A DNA stretch of 64,000 bases from Polytrichum commune (Eukaryota; Streptophyta; Polytrichopsida; Polytrichales; Polytrichaceae). The notes beneath the pieces are model-generated. The model had not been told where the DNA came from. It was given only the letters and a program-made list of their open reading frames with translations, and did not search any database. Shown one piece after another: positions 12,401 through 20,699 of this stretch (positions within the stretch are counted from its first letter, which is position 1; each line of letters opens with the position of its first letter). The stretch lies in the NCBI GenBank assembly GCA_950295325.1, contig OX485804.1, forward strand, positions 63,828,533 to 63,892,532, in the 5' to 3' direction. A program made the translations under genes and the position numbers.

Positions 12401-15400
12401 CCCCAATTTAATCTAAACCAAATTTCGGAGATGTTTTACGTATACAGCGATCTCTGCTGTGTCGAATTTGTAAACTGGTTCGCTTGAGAATTGCTCGGGA
12501 AATGGCAGATTTCTGGGTTCCTCTGAAGTACCTCAAATTAATCTTAACCTAATTTCGCAGATGTTTTACATATGAAGTGAGTTCTGCTGTCTTGAATTTG
12601 TGAGCAGGTGTCAAGCAATTACTTCAGAATTGCCTGACAATCGCTTGACAATAGCAGGTTCCCGGGTTACTCTGAAGTCCCTTAACTTCAAACCTGAACC
12701 AAATTTAGAATCTAGACCTAATTTCGGAGATACTAACATATAAAATGAACTCTGCTGTCCTGAATTTGTAAGCTGATGTCAAGAGGTTGCTTGGGACTTG
12801 CTTGGGAAATGGCAGATTTCTCGATTCCTCTGAAGCACCTGAACTTCAAAGCTGATCCCAATGTAGAATCTAACCCTAGTTTCGGAGATGTTTACCAGTA
12901 CAGTGATCTCTGCTGTCTCCAATTCGTACGCTGGTGTCAAGAGATTCCTTGGAAATTGCTCGACAAATTAATTGCAGATGTTTACATGTACAATGATCTC
13001 TGCAATCTTGGATTTGTAAGGTGATGTCAAGTGGGTTGCTTGAGAATTGCCTGAGAATTGGCAGAATTCTCAATTCCTCTGAAGCACCTGAACTTCAGAC
13101 CTGATCCCAATGTAGAATTTAACCCTAGTTTCGGAGATGTTTACATGCACAGTGAATCTCTGCTGTCTCGAATTTGTAAGCTGGTGTCACGAGATTGCTT
13201 GAAAAATTGCTCGAGAATCAATTGCAGACGTTTACATGTACAATGATCTCTGCAATCTTCGATTTGTAAGGTGGTGTCAAAGTGGTTTGTTTGAGAATTT
13301 CTTGGGAAATGCCAGATTTCTTGGTTCCTCTGAAGCACCTGAACTTCAAACCTAATCCCAATGTAGAATCTAACCCTAGTTTCGGAGATGTTTTACATGT
13401 ACAGTGAATCTCTGCTGTCTTGGATTTTGTAATGTGGATAAGAATACAGAGGTCTTACGTGCATTGCAAGAGAGAATGTAGGTACTCTTGATCAATGGGA
13501 GAAGATTGGAATACGAGGTACACGATAGTACGCCTGAGGAGGAAGAGGGCTTCGTCACTCTCGTACGCTACAATGCCCAAACTCCACAAGGAAAAGCGAC
13601 CGCATTATTCAACTGGAAGGTTTCAGCTATGGAGATTCATCCCGAAGAGGATGTGGTCCTGGTCCTCCTCTTATGCACTGCCACCATGAGGTCTGTCGCC
13701 GACTTCGGAGGAAAACACCAAGGCAATGTGTTTGCTCGCCGTCGACACAAGGAGGTCCGACCAGGCCTCAAAGACTGGGGTTCTGTGGTCCTCGAACATG
13801 CCACCTCGCAATCCAACCTCGCAATGTGGTACCTCAACACCCCGCAATTCATCTACAATGCAGATGGCACCGACCGAATCCACAGCCACCCAGGCAAGCT
13901 CCGCCCAAAACTCAATTCCTCATCTTCATCCCCTCTCCTTAGCTGCTGCTGCCAACCTTCCTTCTACTCTCATCTGATCTTCCAGCCACTTTTGATGATG
14001 CAATCTTGAACCATGATTCCATTTCCCTGCTTCCGAATTCAGGCATGCGAATTTTGATTAGTATTTGTCAACCTGAAACATGTCAACCTAAAGGCTCGGT
14101 TACACTAGTACAAAGATGGTCGTGGTCGAGGACCTCCAATCAACTACAACTACAATTTTCGTCATTCACAACTGCGAATCCTTGTGGTTGTGGTCGGTGG
14201 CGGGGCAATGGGGTCGGTCTTTGAGATCGTAATCTATCATTGGTTTAGGTCTTGGGCTTGAAAGAAGATTAGAGCGATTATTATACTTGTTTGCTTAGGA
14301 TTCTAGTGTTAAAGTGGTTTCCTCCTGAACTTTCTCCTCATACCTTGGCCTTGAAGCTCTTTGGTGATGCCACATGAGCATGAACAACCACCCCAAGGGT
14401 GGTTGTGGGGGTGGTTAGTATTAACTATTCCTTTTCCATGGAAATAGAACTAAAGAAAGTACACCATGACCACGATCATGGCCACGACCACAACCACAAC
14501 CACAACCATCCCTAGTGTAAATGACCCTTAAAGATACAACATTGCATAAGTCTTATAGCCCACTTGCACATGACGAATGTCGGATGTTTCGAAATGTTAA
14601 GGACTCCAAAAGTTGGGGAGCCACCTTCTTGTGCACTTTACCGTCGGACAACCAAGAACATTGGAAGTCCGATTGCAGTGTTGTCACGGTCATCGAACGT
14701 TTTGAAATGTTGACAACTCTCAAAACACAGTAGGATGAAAGACTAAGTTACGAATCCCGGTTTGTGATTGGTGAGAACTTTATTATCCTTGTGTTTGAGT
14801 CATGACTTTCTTCCGGAATAGTTTACTTGAATGTTGGACATTTCAAAATGTTCGACATCTCCAATTCTTTTTGCACTCACACATACGGGCCTTCTTTTTG
14901 AAACATCGAATGTTCCAAAACATCTGATGTTTGACGTGTGCAAGCAGTGTATTAAGTTGACAGGTTTTGTCACTCTTGAATCCATAGCCTAGACTCGGCA
15001 AGTGACAACCATATCCCTAGTACGGATTTGGTGCCTGTCAAAATGTTCCAGTAGGCCTCCTTCATGTGAATTTGCCGTGTATGAGCATGTTTAGTTTTTG
15101 ATTCCATCGCGAATGGTTCTGAAATCATGGTTTCAAATTGAATATCAAGGTTAAGGCCTTGGCTTTTGAGTAGTCTGAGACAGGGCCTGCAAATACCAAC
15201 AATCCAGAACAACACATACTTAGGTTTAACATGTTTCATCATTCTTGCATCCATAGCCTAGACTAAAGCGACAACCATCACTCCAATAACGAATTGGTAC
15301 CTCAAAATGATCCAGCACCCCTCGTCCATGTAAATTTGTGGCCAAAAAGCACAATTAGTTTTCGATCCTTGAACGCTCAAATTTGACCGAATCGTAATAT

Positions 15401-15996
15401 CAACCTCAAAAGGTTAGAACCATTGGAACATCAGGATTTGCAATCAAGCCAATAGCTTGAGTGGTTGGGACTCATCTCCACATTGCAGGCATGGTGTAAT
15501 TCCATTCTCCACCAAGCAATGCTAGTGTTACCTCTATGGTCCACCCAATCATTCTGGGGGGTCGCCGGGTCAACTAATCATCTTCCAAGCTACGGACTAT
15601 ATAAACAACGAGAGGAGAGTGGATGACTCCCATGGCGAGTCATCCATCTACTTGAAGTTGGATATCAATCATAACCGATCAGCTCATGCACAAAATCTAG
15701 GAATTATGAATGATACCGCACTTTCATGGATGCATACTTGTAACGAATTCTAATAACCCTTATGTTCTTGGATGAAAGATCGGTTACAAATACAGATACC
15801 AAGGAGCTCGGTGAGCCTAGTATAGGAGGAACAATGAGCGATTGAGGTGCTCCACTTACGGCCATTAGAAAGAGTCCACCTCTTAATTGAGGCAGAAGCA
15901 ACCTAGCATGTGTAGGCGAAGACACTATAAATCATGCTAATATTGACAACCATAGGCAAGATCCTCTCTTTCTTGTTTTTTTAAGCAACAAAGTGG

Positions 15997-16030
<34 letters not shown>

Positions 16031-16283
16031 CTATTGAAGCTTTGATCATGTGGCAGGTCCTATGGGAGGTGCGTGTGGATCAAGTTGCCAAGCTGGGGAT
16101 GGTGTGGGGTCAGCAGCTGGAGGTTGGGCAGCAGGGCAGTACCAAGGCTGGAGAGAAGTAAGCCGAGATTATTCAAGTCATGGGTCCGCCATAGGTGCTT
16201 GGGGCAGGAGGACTGGAAGTGGTATACCAATGAACACCTCTGCAATTCCTCCCAAACTCAAACATATGAACTCTATAAAGTGA
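6443..16283 (+). CDS. Glycine-rich domain-containing protein (GRDP/DUF1399 family), 11 exons
   Basis: Exons: 6443-6690, 7512-7638, 7892-8191, 9046-9192, 9369-9698, 10437-10826, 11559-11725, 11855-11979, 12159-12325, 13482-13893, 16057-16283. They join in phase to 2640 bp (879 residues plus stop). Residues 40-385 are the DUF1399 region: the start motif ISVDLVLAAKRQLGFL, a WVWHCH motif at 116-121 and PTYDIDLIWHAH at 262-273. Residues 385-515 are a C2-like section. Residues 515-805 match the conserved GRDP tail (TVLNHMGRECFVIRVR, EEEEGFVTLVRY, DVVLVLLLC, DWGSVVL). The last exon is Gly-rich. Arabidopsis GRDP1 and GRDP2 are linked to ABA/salt responses and to auxin-dependent growth. The molecular function is unsettled, and metal or RNA binding is only inferred. 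All introns are GT-AG except intron 6 (CAG|GCGAGT) and probably intron 10 (CAG|GCAAGC). Exons 1-10 are secure; exon 11 is less so. No internal stop or frameshift was seen. Confidence 0.9.
8240..8845. repeat. Two-copy tandem duplication inside GRDP intron 3
   Basis: Blocks in the first half (CACGCATGAATGCCGAG at about 8428; CTACCAACATTCA at 8530) recur in order in the second half (CACGCATGAAGGCCGAG at about 8726; CTACCAACATTCA at 8809). The offset is about 280-300 bp. The copies are diverged, with a T-rich insertion in the first (8340-8370). Intron 3 spans 8192-9045. Confidence 0.8.
9714..10124. repeat. Ten-copy minisatellite with higher-order structure in GRDP intron 5
   Basis: About ten units of 38-44 bp follow the pattern CCTCAAATTCGAACAGGAA, then TTCATTGTGTTGTCATTT. 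Units 1-5 (from 9714) match units 6-10 (from about 9921) one to one, so a block of about 207 bp has been duplicated. The array fills most of intron 5 (9699-10436) and starts about 15 bases after the 5' splice site. Open frames here are translated repeat. Confidence 0.9.
10853..11375. repeat. Two-copy tandem duplication in GRDP intron 6
   Basis: Shared ordered blocks include CGCTGAATT (about 10868 and 11126), GAGGTCATTGATCCTAA (11001 and 11276), ATCTCTCCTACTCAA, and TTGAATTACATAG. The offset is 258-275 bp. The duplication lies inside the GC-AG intron 10827-11558. Confidence 0.85.
12326..13440. repeat. Tandem repeat array filling GRDP intron 9 and copying its 5' splice site
   Basis: Intron 9 (12326-13481) is almost entirely an imperfect array. 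Each unit carries a donor-like start (GTAAGCTGGTGTCA), then GATTGCTTGAGAA, TTCCTCTGAAGCACCTGAA, ACCCTAGTTTCGGAGATG and a TCTCTGCTGTCT block. Donor-like sites lie at 12326 (the real one), 12470, 12600, 12768, 12926, 13016, 13176, 13266 and 13429. Spacings are 144, 130, 168, 158, 90, 160, 90 and 163 bp, so the last part is a duplicated 250-bp block of a long plus a short unit. The copy at 13176 matches the authentic donor context over 27 consecutive bases. Confidence 0.92.
14092..14528. mobile_element. Foldback MITE in GRDP intron 10 (PIF/Harbinger-like)
   Basis: The ends are inverted: AGGCTCGGTTACACTAG on the left, and on the right the reverse complement of AGGGTCATTTACACTAG. Both run into GTGGT-rich subterminal sequence. 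TAA flanks both sides (14089-14091 and 14529-14531), which suits a PIF/Harbinger 3-bp target duplication. There is no coding capacity, so it is non-autonomous. Confidence 0.75.
14965..15440. repeat. Two-copy tandem duplication in GRDP intron 10
   Basis: The blocks TCCATAGCCTAGACT (14981 and 15250), GTGACAACCAT/GCGACAACCAT, TCAAAATG and CATGTAAATTTG/CATGTGAATTTG recur in order with an offset of about 270 bp. The copies are clearly diverged. Confidence 0.75.
15440..15610 (+). mobile_element. tRNA-like / SINE-like sequence
   Basis: GCCAATAGCTTGAGTGGTTGG resembles a tRNA-type A-box region, and about 35-45 bases later GGTGTAATTCCATTC is B-box-like. Plant SINEs often start this way. No poly-T or poly-A tail or target duplication was identified, so the call is tentative. 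Confidence 0.3.
15995..16031. repeat. (TA)n(CA)n microsatellite just before the last GRDP exon
   Basis: A TA run followed by a CA run ends 25 bases upstream of the proposed acceptor of exon 11 (AG at 16055-16056). The usual pyrimidine tract is weak here, which is one reason exon 11 is less certain. Confidence 0.9.
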
Positions 16284-16395
16284 ATCATATATGGTTGTAA
16301 TGATTCTCTCTCATGTGCTTAACTAATTAGTTTCAAGTTCTTAATTGAAGTCCATGCCATCTCTTTCATGCTCATGAACTCATGCTCATAATCTA

Positions 16396-17167
16396 AGGTA
16401 TGTAGATGTTATTTGGTTCAATATTCATTTTCTCCAAGTTCTATCAGTTAGAGTTACACAATGATAATTATGTTGCATTACCATGTCTCCAATGAAGCAT
16501 CAACAATTGGATTGAAAATTGCTCTTCCCATGCTTGAGTTATGGTTATTGGAAGAGCATTAGAAGAGGACAAGGGAGTCAAATAGGTCTCGGAGGACCCT
16601 CAAATTGGTTAGTAAGAATTAAATGCTTTCTACTAATTTGATTTCCACCCATGGACTCAGGCAACCAAGAATCTCATGAGTAGATCCCATTAGAGCGGGA
16701 AATGTAAACGGCAAGAAATCTAAATTTCTCAACCAGTTCATCTTTAACTAGTGGTTGGTTCTCCTTGTTCATTGGTTTGGTGGGGCATTCTGCATATTTG
16801 ATTAATGATTTTCTTGTCTCGATTTCATGTGTGACACGTAACATGCCACAAAGGATGAGAAAGAAAGTATAGTCAGACATTTTTTTTGGGGGGGGTTCAA
16901 ATCCACTAATAATTTCTCAAACTCGAGCCCCACTAGTATAACACTTCCTCCTCTAATGGTATGTTTGTTGATTCCTTAATTGAATACATAGATCCCAATT
17001 GTGTTGACTATTGATGTGGAGTAGAGTAGTTAATAAAATTTGAAGATGTAGTCCAATCTCTTTTCAATATGTGCCATTCAAGTGTTTGTTCTTTGATCTT
17101 CACCTTACCACACCAACTCGAATATATGTGTCTGATTAAGAAAACAACCAAATAACACCCGCATACC
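16396..17167. mobile_element. R4 element between the two convergent genes
   Basis: The left end AAGGTATGTAGATGTTATTT and the right end (reverse complement of AGGTATGCGGGTGTTATTTG) form the R4 inverted terminus. The right part, from about 16975, matches the R4 copies at 36688-37062 and 52.8-53.4 kb. At about 770 bp it is longer than the 370-bp copies. It fills most of the 1.2-kb gap between the 3' ends of the GRDP and RNase H genes. Confidence 0.65.
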
Positions 17168-17508
17168 TGATCTCTTTATCCCACTGAGAAGTGGCTTTCA
17201 TTGGAGACAGCACCAAAGAGTATTTCTGAGTAGGCAGTACAGTGATCATGGGATATGGAATAATGAAAGGGCAGACTCTGAAATGTGTGCAGCCAGGCAC
17301 GCGGTTCTTTGTACTTTGAATTCACAATCTGAATGTTTCTGCAGTCTAGAGAGATATTATTGTAAAATGTGAGATTGTCTTGATGATTCTTTCAACAATT
17401 TGGTAGTGACTTCATCACCTGATTTGTCAAGCAGTTCAAATATTTCACATATTTCAAATAAATTTTGCAAATCTAGAAAGGAAGGTGGTTTAGTAGGAGC
17501 TTCATTAA

Positions 17509-19950
17509 TTACCGTCTCAGTTGCAAGTTAGGAGAAGCCATGGATGATTTCTCTTGTGAGTACACTGCAGGCCTACTAGGGTTTTGTATGGGTGTTTGAA
17601 ACCGCGGTAGAGTTTGTAATGGAAATCCAAAATACTCATCATCTGCATCATCTGAGTCAGATTCGGACTCAATATTGCGCTGGACCAGTGCTGATGAGTT
17701 GCTCTTGGAATGAACACCTAATTTCGCAAGATATTCATCAACGGCTTGATTGGCAAGCCTGTCTGCAAGCTCATTATATTCCCTAGGAATGTGCTCCAGC
17801 CGGAAACTCTTGAAGTGTTTCACCAGACTCGTCACCTTGCGCCAATGTGGTTTGAAGCTCTCATCCCTTACTTCCCAGTGACCCATCACCTGAATCACAG
17901 GAAATTTTTAAAATAATTATTTTGAATCGGTGTGACCACAGCTGTATATAATTTCTCTCATCTCACAAATTCAACTTCGATCCAACATAACCGATTCACC
18001 TCACCGGCCAGGTTTAGGCCGGAATAATCAGAGAATGATAATAGTCTGTGAATATCAACTCATGTGTATAGTACAGAAAATAGTCTTTACTGAATCGAAT
18101 GAACTCCAGGAAATCCTTGACAACCAACAATAACCCCTCCTAACAGCCATGCATCCCTCACCAGTCACGACCCTGTGTCCTATCACCTGAATCACACGAA
18201 AAGGAAATGCTCTGAACTGGTGTCACAGATATAGTTTCTCATTTCACAGATTCATTTTCAATCAAACAAAAAACTAATGATAATAGGCTGATCTCTCATG
18301 TACACAATTGCATACAGAAAATAAATTCACTCAATCAGATGAACTCCAAGGAAGTCTTCAGGACAAAAAATTAATGACTCCACCTAGCAACAAGGCATCC
18401 CTCACTTCTCAGTCACCCGTCACCTGAATCACACGAAAAGCAATAAATGCTCTATATTGATGTCATAGGTAAATTCCAACACAGATTCACCTTCAGTCAA
18501 ACGAAAAACTGTGATAACCCATCAGATTGAAGCCGGATTTAAGGGCGTGATAGTCTGAATATCTCTAGACTACTCATGATGTGCATATAGACGAATTCTT
18601 TACTGAATCAGATGAACTGCAAGATTGTTGAGTGCCTTAGGAAAGATGTGACAACCACCAAAAGTCATCCATGCATGCATCGAATTAGCATCAACACGAA
18701 CTCAATTGGCACCCCTGACCAGAGTGGAATGCTCTGCAATAGATGATTATATTGAAGGATGATGGTCTGAACTCTCTTGACTGCTTTTGTTAATATTACA
18801 GATTTGGCAGAGGTTTTTGATCCCCCCACCTTGTCTGCGAATATTTCTACTCATGATGTGTATACAGGAAAACTCTTTACTCAATCAGATCAATTGCAAG
18901 ATCGACTGCCTTAGGAAAAAGGTTATTTGACAACCACCACCAGCCATCCATGGATGCATCGACTTGGCATCATCACGGAATGTATTAATTGCCACATCCA
19001 AAAGTCTGAGCAGAGTGGAATGCTCTGCAAAGGATGATGCCAAACTCTTTCGAATGCTTAATTTGTTATCACAACAACTTTGGCAAAGTTTTCTGATCCT
19101 CCCACCTGGTCTGTGAATATCTCTCTACTCGTGATGTGCACACAGACAAATCCTTTTCTCAATTAGATGAACTGCAAGATTGACTACCTTAGGAAAGATT
19201 TGACAACCACCAACAGCCATGCATGGAATTTACAACACGGATTAAACAAATCATGGCACCCCTCCTGAGCGAAGTGGAATGCTCTGAAGGGCGACAGATA
19301 ATGTTCAAGGATGATGATGTCAAACTCCCTTAAATGTTGTTGATGTTAGCACAACAAATTTGGCAGTGTTTTCTGATCCACCCACCTGATCTGTGAATAG
19401 AATTCTCTATTCATAATGTGCACACAGAAATCCTTTACTCAATCAGATGGAATGCAATATTGACTACCTTAGGAAAAGGTTTGACAACCACCAACAGCTA
19501 TACATGCATCGAATTGGCACCAACACGGAATCAATTGGCACGCCTGAGCAAAGCGGAATGCACTGAAGGGCAGCAGATGATGTTCAAGGATGATGATGTC
19601 AACCCTCTCTTGAATGTTTTTGATGTTATCACAAATTTAGCGGTAGAGGAGAAGGCTAGTAGGTTGGTTTCGGATCCTCGCACCTGGTTATAGACCAGCA
19701 GCGAATCGCCCTTGGCGACAAGATGTTGCACATTTAGCCACTTAGCTTTCTCCAGGCCTGCGATCAACGCCAGATACTCGGCCACATTCTGCGACACATT
19801 GCTGTCCACACAGTTCTTGATGGTGGCCACCACATGTCCGTAACTATTTTTCAGCGCTGCTCCGATCCCTGGCGGCCCCGCGTTGTTCACACGCAATGCA
19901 CCATCGAAGTACAACACCCACGGCGTCCTCGCCCTCCCTCGTACACTCAT
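17509..19950 (-). CDS. RNase H-like domain protein (plant RVT_3 type), 2 exons
   Basis: Exon 1 is 19950-19684 (89 codons) and exon 2 is 17889-17509 (126 codons plus stop), joined in phase 0. The start is the ATG at 19948-19950. The 215-residue product has an RNase H fold from residue 11 to about 140: LYFDGA (D16), NVAEYLALIAGL (E58), KGDSLLV (D82) and ELADRLANQA (D132), so the complete D-E-D-D catalytic set. After it come an acidic Ser-Asp stretch (ESESDSDDADDEYFG) and a basic Ser/Pro-rich tail. Plant single-domain proteins of this kind (PF13456) are predicted to cut RNA in RNA-DNA hybrids. Substrate and location are not known, and no targeting peptide is obvious. The donor CAG|GTGCGAG and acceptor GATTCAG|GTG are canonical. 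The 1794-bp intron is made of tandem repeats. It lies alone, convergent with the GRDP gene, and no reverse transcriptase or integrase domain is next to it, so it looks like a host gene. Confidence 0.85.
17860..18445. repeat. Tandem copies of the 3' splice-site region in the RNase H intron
   Basis: The sequence around the real acceptor (plus strand CCCAGTGACCCATCACCTGA, AG at 17891-17890) recurs as CTATCACCTGAATCACACG (AG at 18188-18187) and CCGTCACCTGAATCACACG (AG at 18425-18424). Each copy is followed by related intron sequence (TTCACAGATTCA, ATCAGATGAACTCCAAGGAA, GCATCCCTCA). The offsets are 297 and 237 bp. Confidence 0.85.
18530..19690. repeat. Four-unit tandem array carrying the 5' splice site of the RNase H gene
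   Basis: Units of about 276-298 bp repeat CTTTACTCAATCAGATGAA, ACCTTAGGAAAA, TTTGACAACCACCAACAGCC, GAGTGGAATGCTCTG and CTGATCCTCCCACCTGGTCT. The last block equals the exon 1/intron junction: donor positions (minus-strand G) are 19683 (real), 19385, 19105 and 18829. The array therefore starts at, and partly includes, the end of exon 1. Confidence 0.9.
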
Positions 19951-19959
19951 CGGGAGAAA

Positions 19960-19967
19960 CAACAACA

Positions 19968-19998
<31 letters not shown>

Positions 19999-20001
19999 AG
20001 A
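19960..20001. repeat. ACAACG/ACG microsatellite in the RNase H 5' leader
   Basis: A run of AAC and then GAC triplets lies 10-50 bases upstream of the minus-strand start codon. On the gene strand it reads as a CGT/TTG-rich leader. A frame continues through it with no further ATG, so the start at 19950 is preferred. Confidence 0.85.
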
Positions 20002-20218
20002 TTAAGCAAGCTGCTGCCGGCTTACTCTACCTACCCAACTTACTTGAAGGAATGAATGAATGTATGAATGATTGATTTGCTAAGGATCAAGCTCAGCTTC
20101 TTGCAAAGCAATCAAAGTGTGCATGTGAAGATAGATAGAAGCAACCAAATCTTTTACCCTCAGTCAGGCGGTTATTTAAGCGGTAGATGGCTTGGTGTCC
20201 CTTGTCTCGGCTGAACGC

Positions 20219-20245
20219 TCACTACTTAACTTAACTTAACTTACT
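20219..20245. repeat. (ACTTA)n microsatellite
   Basis: Four to five copies of ACTTA lie upstream of the RNase H gene. Confidence 0.9.
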
Positions 20246-20321
20246 CGTAATCCAGGCTTCTATCGGAGCCTAACTTATGGCCCACTTTCACATGACACAC
20301 TTTTTGGAACAGTATGGCGCC

Positions 20322-20690
20322 AGGTATGCAGGTGTTATTCGGTTATTTTTCTTAATTGGACACCTATATTTGATTGGTGTGTTGTTAGGTGAGGATCAAA
20401 GAATAAATACCATATATAGAAACCACATGTTGAAAGAGATTGGACCATGTCTTCCAATTTCACTAACTACTCTATTGCACACTCAATAGTCAACACATTT
20501 GGGATCAAGACCTATGTATTCATTTAAGAAATCAACATACACTTCCGATAACTAAATCAAAGGAGGTCCAATTGTTTTTAATTGATGCTTCATTGTAGAC
20601 TTGCTAATGCAACACAAGTTTCGCCATGTAAAACTATATGGTAGAAGTTGGAGAACATGAAAAACGAACCCAGTAACACCCACACACCTT
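20322..20690. mobile_element. R4 MITE copy, about 370 bp
   Basis: The left end AGGTATGCAGGTGTTATTCG and the right end (reverse complement AAGGTGTGTGGGTGTTACTG) form inverted termini of about 25 bp. The interior matches other R4 copies (GGACACCTATATTTG, AAGAGATTGGACC). There is no coding capacity. Confidence 0.7.
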
Positions 20691-20699
20691 AATGTGTCA

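Noticed and set aside
12776-13558. ORFs of 60-82 codons on both strands
   Set aside because: They lie in the intron 9 array, share the repeated peptide text and are interrupted between units.
13894-14009. Exon 10 reading on to the stop at 14009 as the normal gene end
   Set aside because: The extra residues (Ser/Cys/Phe-rich) do not resemble GRDP tails, and a phase-compatible glycine-rich exon exists downstream. Kept only as a possible alternative form.
17509-19950. RNase H gene as part of a retrotransposon
   Set aside because: There are no adjacent reverse transcriptase, gag or integrase sequences on that strand. It has an intron, a single-domain size and all catalytic residues, so a host gene is more likely.
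19951-19974. Start of the RNase H protein at 19974
   Set aside because: The codon there is TTG within the microsatellite leader. The first ATG in frame is at 19950.
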